From: Glandiceps talaboti
Lineage: Eukaryota > Hemichordata > Enteropneusta > Spengelidae
Assembly (NCBI RefSeq): GCF_964340395.1
Contig: NC_135562.1
Coordinates: 17,991,485 to 18,055,484 of the forward strand
Direction: 5' to 3'
DNA: 64,000 bases
Part shown: piece after piece, positions 59,451-64,000 of the stretch
Layout: each line of letters begins with the position of its first letter
Numbering within the stretch: the first letter of the stretch is position 1
Translations under genes and position numbers: made by a program
The notes under the pieces: generated by a model
What the model was told of the DNA's origin: nothing
Databases searched by the model: none
What the model saw: the letters and a program-made list of their open reading frames with translations, nothing else

Positions 59451-61702
59451 TGGGGGGGGGGTAGGGTGAGGCTCTGTGGGGGGGGGGGGGTTGCTGCATA
59501 ATGACATTCAACTGTAATTATATTTTACATTCTACTTTCTGGGAGTATATGAGTATTTTCACCCAATAAAAAAACATTGCAAACTCGATTTGTGCCAATT
59601 GTAATTAGTGAATATCTAATCAGAAAAGTTGTCAATAAAACTTAATCAAACTCATTAATATTCTACAAGGAAAAGCACCTTAAAAGTTATTGTAAAACTT
59701 GAATATATTATTTCTGCTCACTCCCATGATGCAACAGCCCATGATAGCAAAGAAACCCTACGAAGGCACAAAATCAACTTGATGTTTCTCTGAAATTGTA
59801 AGTACTTATAGGTGATATAAAATCATGAAATTGTTCTCAAGAACATATAGTTTATGAAAATGTGTTCCCCTTTAACTTAGTTTATGGTTTTTTTCACAAA
59901 ATATATTCAAATCCATCTGCATCTTTATCTTACTTTATTAATTTCATGTGGTCATATTGAAAAGCATATTAATCAGGTTAATAATTATTATATCTTTTCA
60001 TCAAAATATCATTTTTTTATCAGAAACTGTAAATTTTTAAAGAATTTTGTTAATTTACGACTCATCATTACAAACTGTATGTAGAAAAAACACAGTTCTG
60101 TTATGCACAATATTCAGTCAGAAAATATTAGCCTAAACCATAATATTAATTTTTTATCAAAAACTAAATTTTATAGAATTTTTTCACTTTGTAACTAAAT
60201 CATTCAATCAATCAATCAATCAAGAATAATTTATAGCACGCCAGACTCAATGGCGCCAATAAAAGTCAATCCACACAAAATGATTTTTTTTAAATATATG
60301 AGTCACCATCACAAATTATAAGAAAAGGGCACAAATTGACATAATTTTCAGTAAGAAAACATTAATTCCATTGTTAATCCGATCAATGAAAACACATTTA
60401 TGAATTATCTGAAGGAAGTTCTTGAAGAAGCTCACTGAGGTGCAAAAACTTAAAACTAGTCGAAGGTTCAAATCATTGTTGCACTTATTTAAGATGAAGA
60501 ATGCACAGGAGAGCAACCCATAGTACGCAGGAAATATATGTTATCACATTTCCTATGCAAGCACTTTTACTTCGATTCACTTGACAAACTCAGGAAGGAG
60601 TAATGTCGTCATATCACCTAATAATGCATGCATGACTGACAACATCAAAACAATTATATTAAGTACTCAAAAACATATTCAAAATAATGAAATTAATACT
60701 GGAATTATTTTACAGTCTACGATCAAAACATGTTTTCTTCACTGACAACATGTTTTTTGACTAATTTCCAATTTTCTTACATCAAAAACATGTCATCTTG
60801 AAAAATATTGATAATGAACCGTTTTCTTTCATTTGACACGAACATGTGCAGTTTTATTGATTCACAATAAATGCTATCATTTCATTTAACAAACACATTC
60901 TTTGAAACATGCATGCCAGAGATGAAATTATTTCATTTTTATTTGATTTATTTTTCTTATAAGGCAATTTTTCTCCTTCTATCAATAGAACACAAACACA
61001 CAGTTAGGATAGTGCCATATTGATCAAGTAAAGTTTTCCGGGCCAAGTAACTAAATTTTCATGAATTTCACCTATTGTTAAACCTACAAATGAAATGGAG
61101 AAATTAGCACTGACAACGAATTTGTTGTGTTATTACGAATTGGTCAAATGAAATAGAGAAATTAGCTATCCAGCTAGTGCTCGGTGCTCCTGTTACCTGA
61201 AGGAAAACACAGAAATTACAAGATGGCTGCTGCTCAGTACCCGTATCACCTTGTTCAGAGAGAACACAGAAATTACACAATGGCTCAGTACCTATGTTAC
61301 CTTTGTTCAGATAGAACACAGAATTGCAAGAGGGCTCAGTACCCTGTTACCTTGTTCAGAGAGAACACAGAAATTACAAGAGGGCTCAGTACCCCTGTTA
61401 CCTTAATGTTTAGGGAGAACACAGAAATTACAAGAGGGCTTAGTGTCGAACCCCATTATCTTTATTCACTATTGGTATTACCTAATGTTATGGGAGAACA
61501 CTAGAGGCTTTCTTTAGATGCTTTCTTTAATACTCACTGTTAACTTTGCCAATTTCTTTGGTCGTACTGTGACTACCTCTCTGAGCCCGCCTTATCAGCC
61601 ATCTCTCCAGTTCTTCTTGGTTTACATTGTTCATCACATATTCTTCTAAAAATGCAGGATTTTCATTTAAATAGACTTTCACTTGTTCTGGGTAAACGTG
61701 TT
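25017..61702 (-). CDS. PDE10A-like: PDE10A-like dual-GAF cAMP/cGMP phosphodiesterase (5'-partial)
   Basis: A class I cyclic-nucleotide phosphodiesterase, which hydrolyses cAMP and/or cGMP to the 5'-monophosphate in the cytosol or at membranes. Twenty-three exon positions join in phase to about 792 residues plus TAA; vertebrate PDE10A has about 780. Order: an N-terminal segment matching PDE10A ([16 protein letters not shown], 1-68), GAF-A (about 85-240), a linker [18 protein letters not shown] (about 260-416) and the catalytic domain (about 490-760). Visible there are YHNWTHAF with the general-acid His, the HDLDH metal site, [11 protein letters not shown], the second metal Asp in TA(C/A)[10 protein letters not shown] and the invariant pocket Gln at the end of exon 21. 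[17 protein letters not shown] and PIPMMDRD point to PDE10 rather than PDE5/6/11 or PDE2. The tail is rich in Lys and Glu. One catalytic exon exists in two versions. The start codon lies outside the exons found. Confidence 0.92.
25803..25891 (-). CDS. PDE10-like exon 22
   Basis: 89 nt encoding [18 protein letters not shown] and [11 protein letters not shown], the last catalytic helices including the pocket Phe. Confidence 0.92.
26418..26498 (-). CDS. PDE10-like exon 21
   Basis: 81 nt encoding [20 protein letters not shown] and HELPANQ. It ends with the invariant purine-binding Gln of PDE catalytic pockets. Confidence 0.93.
26920..27075. repeat. TTTGCATA-type minisatellite
   Basis: Short units containing CATTTGCATA and GTTGTCATTTGGA repeat about five to six times in the intron between exons 20b and 21, directly abutting the second copy of the 143-bp duplication. 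Confidence 0.7.
27074..27215. repeat. 143-bp near-identical duplication, copy 2
   Basis: Same orientation as 24429-24572. It lies in the intron between exons 20b and 21. Confidence 0.85.
28272..28383 (-). CDS. PDE10-like exon 20b, alternative catalytic exon (distal)
   Basis: 112 nt encoding [34 protein letters not shown] and WQQ. The acceptor is ctcccag and the donor is CAG|gtgatg. It is homologous to exon 20a over its whole length without gaps. It keeps the metal Asp but has Ala for Cys in TACDL, Thr for Val four residues later, and Phe for Trp in KPW. Splicing in both exons would shift the frame into a stop. Confidence 0.9.
28797..28908 (-). CDS. PDE10-like exon 20a, alternative catalytic exon (proximal)
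   Basis: 112 nt encoding [34 protein letters not shown] and YAQ. The acceptor is atattcag and the donor is CAG|gtagat. It carries the canonical TACDL with the second metal Asp and the KPW typical of PDE families. It has the same length and phase as exon 20b, 413 bases downstream. Confidence 0.9.
29938..30205. repeat. Degenerate CATTTGCATAC minisatellite
   Basis: About a dozen degenerate units of the type AATTTGCATACCATACAT / CTAAGTATCT in the intron between exons 19 and 20a. Confidence 0.7.
30721..30893 (-). CDS. PDE10-like exon 19
   Basis: 173 nt encoding [36 protein letters not shown] and [10 protein letters not shown]. It ends with AG, so either alternative next exon (starting G or A) completes an Arg codon. 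Confidence 0.95.
30997..31066. repeat. (CT)n microsatellite
   Basis: About 35 CT units followed by C/T-rich imperfect repeats up to about 31235. Confidence 0.95.
31333..31488 (-). CDS. PDE10-like exon 18 (HD metal site)
   Basis: 156 nt encoding [36 protein letters not shown] and TILQ. HDLDH supplies metal ligands. Confidence 0.95.
32277..32310. repeat. (GATT)n microsatellite
   Basis: About eight GATT units, in the intron 78 bases beyond the exon 17 donor. Confidence 0.9.
32388..32538 (-). CDS. PDE10-like exon 17 (catalytic His)
   Basis: 151 nt encoding [35 protein letters not shown] and GMFTHSE. The YHNWxH motif carries the general-acid and metal-binding histidines. Confidence 0.95.
32983..33069 (-). 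CDS. PDE10-like exon 16
   Basis: 87 nt encoding [18 protein letters not shown] and [10 protein letters not shown], entry into the catalytic domain. Confidence 0.88.
33224..33363 (-). CDS. PDE10-like exon 15 (linker to catalytic domain)
   Basis: 140 nt encoding [35 protein letters not shown] and [11 protein letters not shown]. The EVLSYH block is conserved in GAF-PDEs. Confidence 0.92.
34118..34232 (-). CDS. PDE10-like exon 14 (GAF-B end)
   Basis: 115 nt encoding [20 protein letters not shown] and [17 protein letters not shown]. Confidence 0.92.
34825..35110. repeat. 96-bp tandem repeat, three copies
   Basis: Units start at about 34825, 34921 and 35017, with only a few differences. The array ends about 10 bases from the exon 13 donor. 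Confidence 0.9.
35120..35188 (-). CDS. PDE10-like exon 13 (GAF-B)
   Basis: 69 nt encoding [20 protein letters not shown] and RG. A 96-bp tandem repeat begins about 10 bases beyond its donor. Confidence 0.92.
35361..35453 (-). CDS. PDE10-like exon 12 (GAF-B)
   Basis: 93 nt encoding [19 protein letters not shown] and [11 protein letters not shown], the most conserved GAF-B block (NKFDE-like region). Confidence 0.93.
35640..36780. repeat. AT-rich satellite TCTCATTATATATGCA
   Basis: A basic unit of about 20 bases (TCTCATTATATATGCAAAAC) is organised in its right half (about 36120-36770) into higher-order units of roughly 70-110 bases with alternating GCAGAATTGCATCTCATCAT and GTATTGATGGCTATCTTC segments. 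The intron is the one between exons 11 and 12. Confidence 0.85.
38325..38690. repeat. Degenerate TAACTAATTATACATTCAAAA minisatellite
   Basis: Units of about 40-55 bases with AAATTGTAACTAATTA and ATTCAAA.TT repeat with decay. Same intron as the 35640-36780 satellite. Confidence 0.6.
39025..39175. repeat. Tandem duplication of about 73 bp
   Basis: ACATTATCCAAATGTACCAT.. to GAATTCAAAATTTGCATAAA occurs twice in succession with a few differences. Confidence 0.75.
39376..39405 (-). CDS. Possible 30-nt optional exon 11b
   Basis: Thirty bases with a good acceptor (tttacttcag) and donor (AAG|gtata), in phase with exons 11 and 12. Inclusion would insert [10 protein letters not shown] before RFPMEKG in GAF-B without changing the frame. 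The family has no insert at this point, so it is either a lineage-specific cassette or chance. Confidence 0.3.
39679..39821 (-). CDS. PDE10-like exon 11 (GAF-B)
   Basis: 143 nt encoding [34 protein letters not shown] and PAKKSQKEI. The last Arg codon is split. Direct joining to exon 12 gives EIRFPMEKG, as in the family. Confidence 0.9.
40216..40267 (-). CDS. PDE10-like exon 10 (GAF-B start)
   Basis: 52 nt encoding [17 protein letters not shown], fitting the YFDNIVAIDSLLEHIM helix of PDE10A. Confidence 0.86.
41085..41634 (-). repeat. 34-bp minisatellite built from an exon end plus its 5' splice site
   Basis: About 16 units of about 34 bp. In coding orientation each unit reads GAATTCTTATTGGCTGTCAC, then AAA, then GTAAGTAAA and a short spacer. 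The highest-coordinate unit is the real end of exon 9; the others lie in the intron. Some copies have lost the donor GT (near 41130 and 41403) or changed it (near 41166 and 41301), but most keep a consensus-like donor. Confidence 0.9.
41601..41659 (-). CDS. PDE10-like exon 9 (GAF linker), source of a splice-site minisatellite
   Basis: 59 nt encoding [19 protein letters not shown], with K split into exon 10. The acceptor is taatag and the donor is CACAAA|gtaagt. Its last 29 nt and its donor are repeated about 15 more times in the following intron (41085-41600). The encoded linker matches KQTxLNxFLLDVxK of PDE10A. Confidence 0.88.
43466..43583. repeat. (CAGA)n/(CATA)n microsatellite
   Basis: Alternating CAGA and CATA blocks, followed at 43665-43703 by (AAC)n. 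Both are in the intron between exons 8 and 9. Confidence 0.93.
44221..44579. mobile_element. MITE-like element, TTAAAGG.ACATGGGCCA ends
   Basis: It starts TTAAAGGTACATGGGCCA and ends TTGGCCCATGTCCCTTTAA, which are inverted repeats of about 18 bases. About 360 bp, noncoding. The ends resemble those of the family at 47824 and 62434 but the inner sequence differs. Confidence 0.7.
46056..46073 (-). other. Candidate 18-nt microexon
   Basis: Between ttttttgcag and gtacat lie 18 bases reading ANVDDK in phase 0, between exons 8 and 9. Optional inclusion would keep the frame. There is no family support; weak. Confidence 0.15.
47347..47397 (-). CDS. PDE10-like exon 8 (GAF-A end)
   Basis: 51 nt encoding [17 protein letters not shown], the closing helix of GAF-A. 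Both borders are in phase 0. Confidence 0.88.
47741..47848. repeat. 36-bp tandem repeat, three copies
   Basis: TTTTAAAACAATTAAAGGCA plus CA.AAACCCATGGCCG repeats at a 36-base period. The unit contains the end of the inverted-repeat element that starts at 47824, so that element's terminus was amplified. Confidence 0.85.
47824..48175. mobile_element. MITE-like element family A, copy 1
   Basis: Starts TTAAAGGCACATCGGCTGAG and ends CGGCTTGTGCCTCTTTTAA. Its inner blocks (CAATTGACTGAATTCAAACC, TATTCTACTTACTG) match, in reverse complement, the copies at 56184 and 62434. It ends 38 bases from the exon 7 donor. Confidence 0.7.
48213..48271 (-). CDS. PDE10-like exon 7 (GAF-A)
   Basis: 59 nt encoding [19 protein letters not shown]. 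Matches the GILELYR... segment. Confidence 0.87.
48375..48460 (+). repeat. tRNA-derived SINE head
   Basis: Degenerate box A (GAATGGTGTAGGGTGGTAGG) and box B (GGTTTGAGCCTCG) about 30 bases apart. No cloverleaf fold, so not a tRNA gene. The body that follows has an imperfect internal duplication (about 48490-48570 against 48585-48655). Confidence 0.55.
48732..48825 (-). CDS. PDE10-like exon 6 (GAF-A)
   Basis: 94 nt encoding [25 protein letters not shown] and SNGECI, which fits the SVLCLPI strand of PDE GAF domains. Confidence 0.88.
49437..49551 (-). CDS. PDE10-like exon 5 (GAF-A)
   Basis: 115 nt encoding [20 protein letters not shown] and [18 protein letters not shown], the GAF-A core. Confidence 0.88.
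49690..49870 (+). repeat. Dispersed element family B, copy 1
   Basis: Starts AAGGGGAACACCACTTCAGA. Its inner blocks (CATCATGGGAGTAAGCAGAA, ATATATTCAAGTT) recur in reverse complement at 59665-59875. Confidence 0.6.
49942..49973 (-). CDS. PDE10-like exon 4
   Basis: 32 nt encoding [10 protein letters not shown], a GAF-A strand matching the FLYKP-type segment of the family. Confidence 0.78.
50541..50702 (-). CDS. PDE10-like exon 3 (GAF-A start)
   Basis: 162 nt encoding [37 protein letters not shown] and NAT. This is the first helix and strand of GAF-A. Confidence 0.9.
52424..52510 (+). repeat. tRNA-derived SINE head
   Basis: Box A-like TGGCTGAGTGG and box B GGGTTCAAGCC are spaced as in a tRNA; the acceptor stem does not close. 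SINE relic. Confidence 0.6.
53037..53141. repeat. (CATA)n/(CA)n microsatellite
   Basis: CATA and CACA blocks followed by CCCTTACAGGGGGTAAAAG, the same context as after the repeat at 15401-15462. Confidence 0.9.
53985..54425. repeat. About 115-bp tandem repeat, about four copies
   Basis: TTGGCTGTTGCTATGGGCAT recurs at about 54097, 54212 and 54326 with ACATTTTTTGAATG.TTATTC between. A single related unit lies at about 52582-52720. The intron is the 8.6-kb one between exons 2 and 3. Confidence 0.82.
55500..55720 (-). repeat. Dispersed repeat, inverted copy of 19016-19290
   Basis: Shares GATGTACAGCCATTACAGAT, GTTTCCGCATCCACTATTTC and neighbouring blocks in reverse complement with the intergenic copy. 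Confidence 0.55.
56184..56582. mobile_element. MITE-like element family A, copy 2
   Basis: Degenerate ends TTAAGGGGAAGGACACC.. and ..CAGTTTGTGCACCTTT. Inner blocks AAAATACTTACATAAAACTG, CCAGGTTTGAGTTCAGTCAA and GTAGAATACTCTGGGTGAA align with 62434-63016. Confidence 0.65.
59298..59335 (-). CDS. PDE10-like exon 2
   Basis: 38 nt encoding [12 protein letters not shown]. It is supported by phase on both sides and by tag/gtaag borders. The basic RRLS is a possible kinase site. The intron to exon 3 is about 8.6 kb. Confidence 0.68.
59393..59449. repeat. (GT)n microsatellite
   Basis: About 28 GT units followed by G-rich tracts (about 59450-59490), 58 bases upstream of the exon 2 acceptor. Confidence 0.95.
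59665..59875 (-). repeat. Dispersed element family B, copy 2 (inverted)
   Basis: Reverse-complement match of 49690-49870, ending GTGTTCCCCTTTAAC. Confidence 0.6.
61200..61495. repeat. About 50-bp minisatellite, about six copies
   Basis: GAGAACACAGAAATTACAAG plus AGGGCTCAGTACCCCTGTTA units. The array starts about 40 bases inside the intron from the exon 1 donor. Confidence 0.85.
61538..61702 (-). CDS. PDE10-like exon 1 in window
   Basis: 165 nt encoding [34 protein letters not shown] and [13 protein letters not shown]. It matches the PDE10A N-terminal helix region. The acceptor is ttccag; the exon needs one G from an upstream exon not found here. Confidence 0.85.
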
Positions 61703-61744
61703 CTGGAAAAAATACACAATGACATTAAGATTATAATATTTGAT

Positions 61745-62030
61745 AATAATAATAATCTTTTATTTATACTGATGGATAGTTCTTTAAGTATAAGACTTAT
61801 CTTCCAAGAAGTCCAGTGAGGGCCATCCCTCATGGGTTCGGTGTTAATGCAGGAGCTCTAGGGCACTGAGTACCCGGGGAAAAAAATGTTAGTCAAACTG
61901 AATGACACTCTTCTTACATACACCATGGTAGATTTAATCAAACCTTGAAAGTGTGGGTTTGAACCCCAACCGCAGTGATAATATGAGGCAAGTGGTTTAA
62001 CCACTCGGCCACCAACAATCCTTATATCGC
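61745..62030 (-). mobile_element. tRNA-derived SINE
   Basis: On the minus strand, box A TGGCCGAGTGG (about 62000-62012) and box B GGGTTCAAACCC (about 61955-61967) are followed by a body of about 200 bases ending in (ATT)n-type repeats near 61745. This is the standard head-body-tail layout of a tRNA-derived SINE. Confidence 0.75.
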
Positions 62031-62433
62031 AGTTCGTATACATTTTTAAAATCACAGAGCTTGAAATTCAGTAGTCCAGGACACACAGAATACTAAACTA
62101 TGGTATCTAGAAGACCAAAATGAGACGGTGATAGTCAACCTGAAGTACTTGTGAGTCACAAGTGGATTTTGCTTTTGTTTTTCCCTACCATACCTGGTAC
62201 GTATTTCACCAACAACCTATTGCTTTAATGGAATCTACGGATAGAGCCAGAAAACAGGCACAAATTCTTAATGGGTTTTAAATTCTTCGCACTGGGATAT
62301 CACGGTTAGCACGTCAAGGATTCTAGGGTAGGTGGTAGTCTCCTACATGTAGACCAACGGAAAGCTAAATCGATCAGACGACCAAATTTAAAAATAAAAT
62401 TACAGCTCTGCAAAACATAGTCAAGCTGATTTA

Positions 62434-63016
62434 TTAAAGGGGCACAAGCTGAGAAAATTCATTAGTAAAAATACTTACTAAAAATTTTGATTACACTATT
62501 TTTAGTATAAAGTTGATGCATACCTCGATCCTTTTTACATTACTGGCATTGTTAGCACGGTTCTTGCACATTTTGTTATAAGTATAATAAATTATGTCAT
62601 TGGACCGTTCATAAGTTATATCCTAAAACCTGGTTTGAGTTCAGTCAATAGGCCTTTCCAAAATTTGCCATGGTGGCGCTCTACTTCCTGTCTGTGTGTA
62701 CCTTAGGGGGTATACATGGTATAGGTTACTCGGTTAATCATAGAACACTGCTGCTTTCCTCGATGTCTGAACAATACGAAAAACATCCCTGATTTACACT
62801 TCTACAGAATACCAAGGGAAACAGTACTTATGACGTGATGATACCCCCAATTTGAGTGAGGGTGCTGTATTCTCAATTTCCTGTTTGCAGTCTGAAATGA
62901 CCTATTGTAAGTGATGGTTAAGTAAATACCAGTAAGTAGAATACTGTGAATACCTTTTAATTTGCAGAAAAAAATTGCATCCCCCAAAAAATATAAGTCA
63001 GCTTGTGCCCCTTTAA
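62434..63016. mobile_element. MITE-like element family A, copy 3, with nested insert
   Basis: Ends TTAAAGGGGCACAAGCTGA and TCAGCTTGTGCCCCTTTAA are perfect 19-base inverted repeats. Relative to copies 1 and 2, about 240 extra bases (about 62652-62895, from GGCCTTTCCAAAATTTGCC to GAAATGACC) interrupt the inner sequence between GAGTTCAGTCAATA and TTGTAAGTGATGG. Confidence 0.78.
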
Positions 63017-64000
63017 CTAAAAACCAAAGATAAAATCCTATTCTTATCGTTATGGCAACTATAATATTCTGAGAGACATGTACTTTAAAAAAATCCATTC
63101 AAAAGCATTCTTATTAAATATTTACTATTCCTTGATAACATCTCCCAAAAAATTTGCAGCTATATTCACTAACACGACCTGATAAAAAATGATTAATAAA
63201 AATCTTCTCTCCTGAAAAAAGTAGTGACTGTAAACTTTTCCATATTTTTAATACAAAGTCCAAATGGAGAGCTCTTTTTGAATAGCTTTTGTTCAAGGTC
63301 ACATGCAACTTCTTTGGAGACATTTTCATGAAGTCAGAGCGTCTGTTTGATGATAGATTTATGTTCACTTGCCATGGAAACCATCATCCTTCACACAGTT
63401 GCTACAAAAGCATACTGAGTGTTTCAAAATAAATGTGTTACCATGGCAACAATATGACATTGATGTCATCAAGAGATAAAGTGCTTTATTACCCCACAGG
63501 GTGACGCTACTCTGAAGGCACCTCATACAATAAATATATAATCGTTCAATTCACTAAAATCTATCGCAATATTTTGTAACTCCTTACTTGAGAATCTCTT
63601 AATTCCCCACCCGTAGGGGAAGAATGATGAAACCACAATGCCCCCACATCAAATCATAGAAGTGAAAAAAAATAAGCCTTCTTGGTTGCCATGGTTACCT
63701 AATCATGTTTTCTGATTGACATTAATGATAAACACAATGTGAGAGATCTTCAATGATTTTTATTCTTCACAAATAAAGAATGTATAGCCAAAATTTGAAA
63801 ATGAAATTTCTTTATCTCTACTGGGGATATAGATAAGGGTTGATTGAACCAGCAAAAACCGATCTGCCATTCTGTGATTTCTAGCCAGTTAATACTTTTC
63901 AGGAATTTGTTTTTTATATTTTTTTCAAATTCAGATTCCATTGCAATCAGAAGGTATGTGACTAGAATGCATACTTTTAGTCCTTGAATTTCAAAAAAAA
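63017..64000. other. Right flank, no exon identified
   Basis: AT-rich sequence. The missing first exon(s) of the PDE10-like gene could be here or beyond. No ATG-containing segment with a donor in the needed phase was convincing. Confidence 0.4.

Noticed and set aside
48375-62030. tRNA genes suggested by box A/box B motifs at 48375, 52424 and 62000
   Set aside because: The acceptor and other stems do not fold into a cloverleaf and the sequences continue into SINE bodies.
61703-64000. Search for the PDE10-like start exon
   Set aside because: A few ATG-plus-GT pairs exist on the minus strand, but none leaves the single G needed in phase with exon 1, so none is called.

Overview
This is a eukaryotic, AT-rich, intron-rich animal window. 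Exons of 30-210 nt sit between kilobase introns with GT-AG borders, microsatellites, foldback and inverted-repeat elements and retroelement relics. The protein families and the repeat types suggest a marine invertebrate; I cannot name the species. There is no operon structure, no rRNA or tRNA gene and no CRISPR array.

Layout. (1) 1-1806: a decayed Ty3/gypsy gag on the minus strand, a TCTG/CT microsatellite, then the last two exons of an ANL-superfamily acyl-CoA synthetase (ACS-A, plus strand; the rest lies left of the window). (2) 1807-5929: space between convergent genes, holding a LINE 3' end with a tetranucleotide tail, a small repeat pair, an orphan copy of the ACS-B upstream/leader region, and a large TATG microsatellite. 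(3) 5930-16507, minus: a complete 12-coding-exon acyl-CoA synthetase (ACS-B, 581 aa, 4-coumarate-CoA-ligase/luciferase-like, with a basic acid-free N-terminus that looks mitochondrial). Its last two exons are clear paralogues of ACS-A, with introns at the same positions, so the pair is an inverted, tail-to-tail duplication. Two related repeats in its introns contain hammerhead-ribozyme-like folds. (4) 16508-25016: the ACS-B leader and promoter region, a CATA satellite, foldback elements and intergenic sequence. (5) 25017-61702, minus: nearly all of a PDE10A-type dual-GAF cyclic nucleotide phosphodiesterase. I could join 23 coding exon positions in phase to give about 792 residues; only the extreme N-terminus is missing. 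(6) 61703-64000: upstream intron or flank with a tRNA-derived SINE and an inverted-repeat element that carries a nested insert.

The most interesting signals are in the phosphodiesterase. First, two tandem homologous exons (28797-28908 and 28272-28383) have identical length (112 nt) and phase. They encode alternative versions of the catalytic segment that holds the second metal-binding Asp and pocket residues, and they must be mutually exclusive because including both shifts the frame. Second, a roughly 16-copy, 34-bp minisatellite (41085-41634) is made from the 3' end of a coding exon plus its own 5' splice site, so a row of donor-like sites lies just inside the intron. Other introns carry further minisatellites, several starting within tens of bases of a splice donor.

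The two enzymes have no obvious pathway link: one activates a carboxylic acid to an acyl-CoA, the other hydrolyses cAMP/cGMP. All exon coordinates come from reading splice borders, phase and family conservation by eye; no transcript evidence was available.
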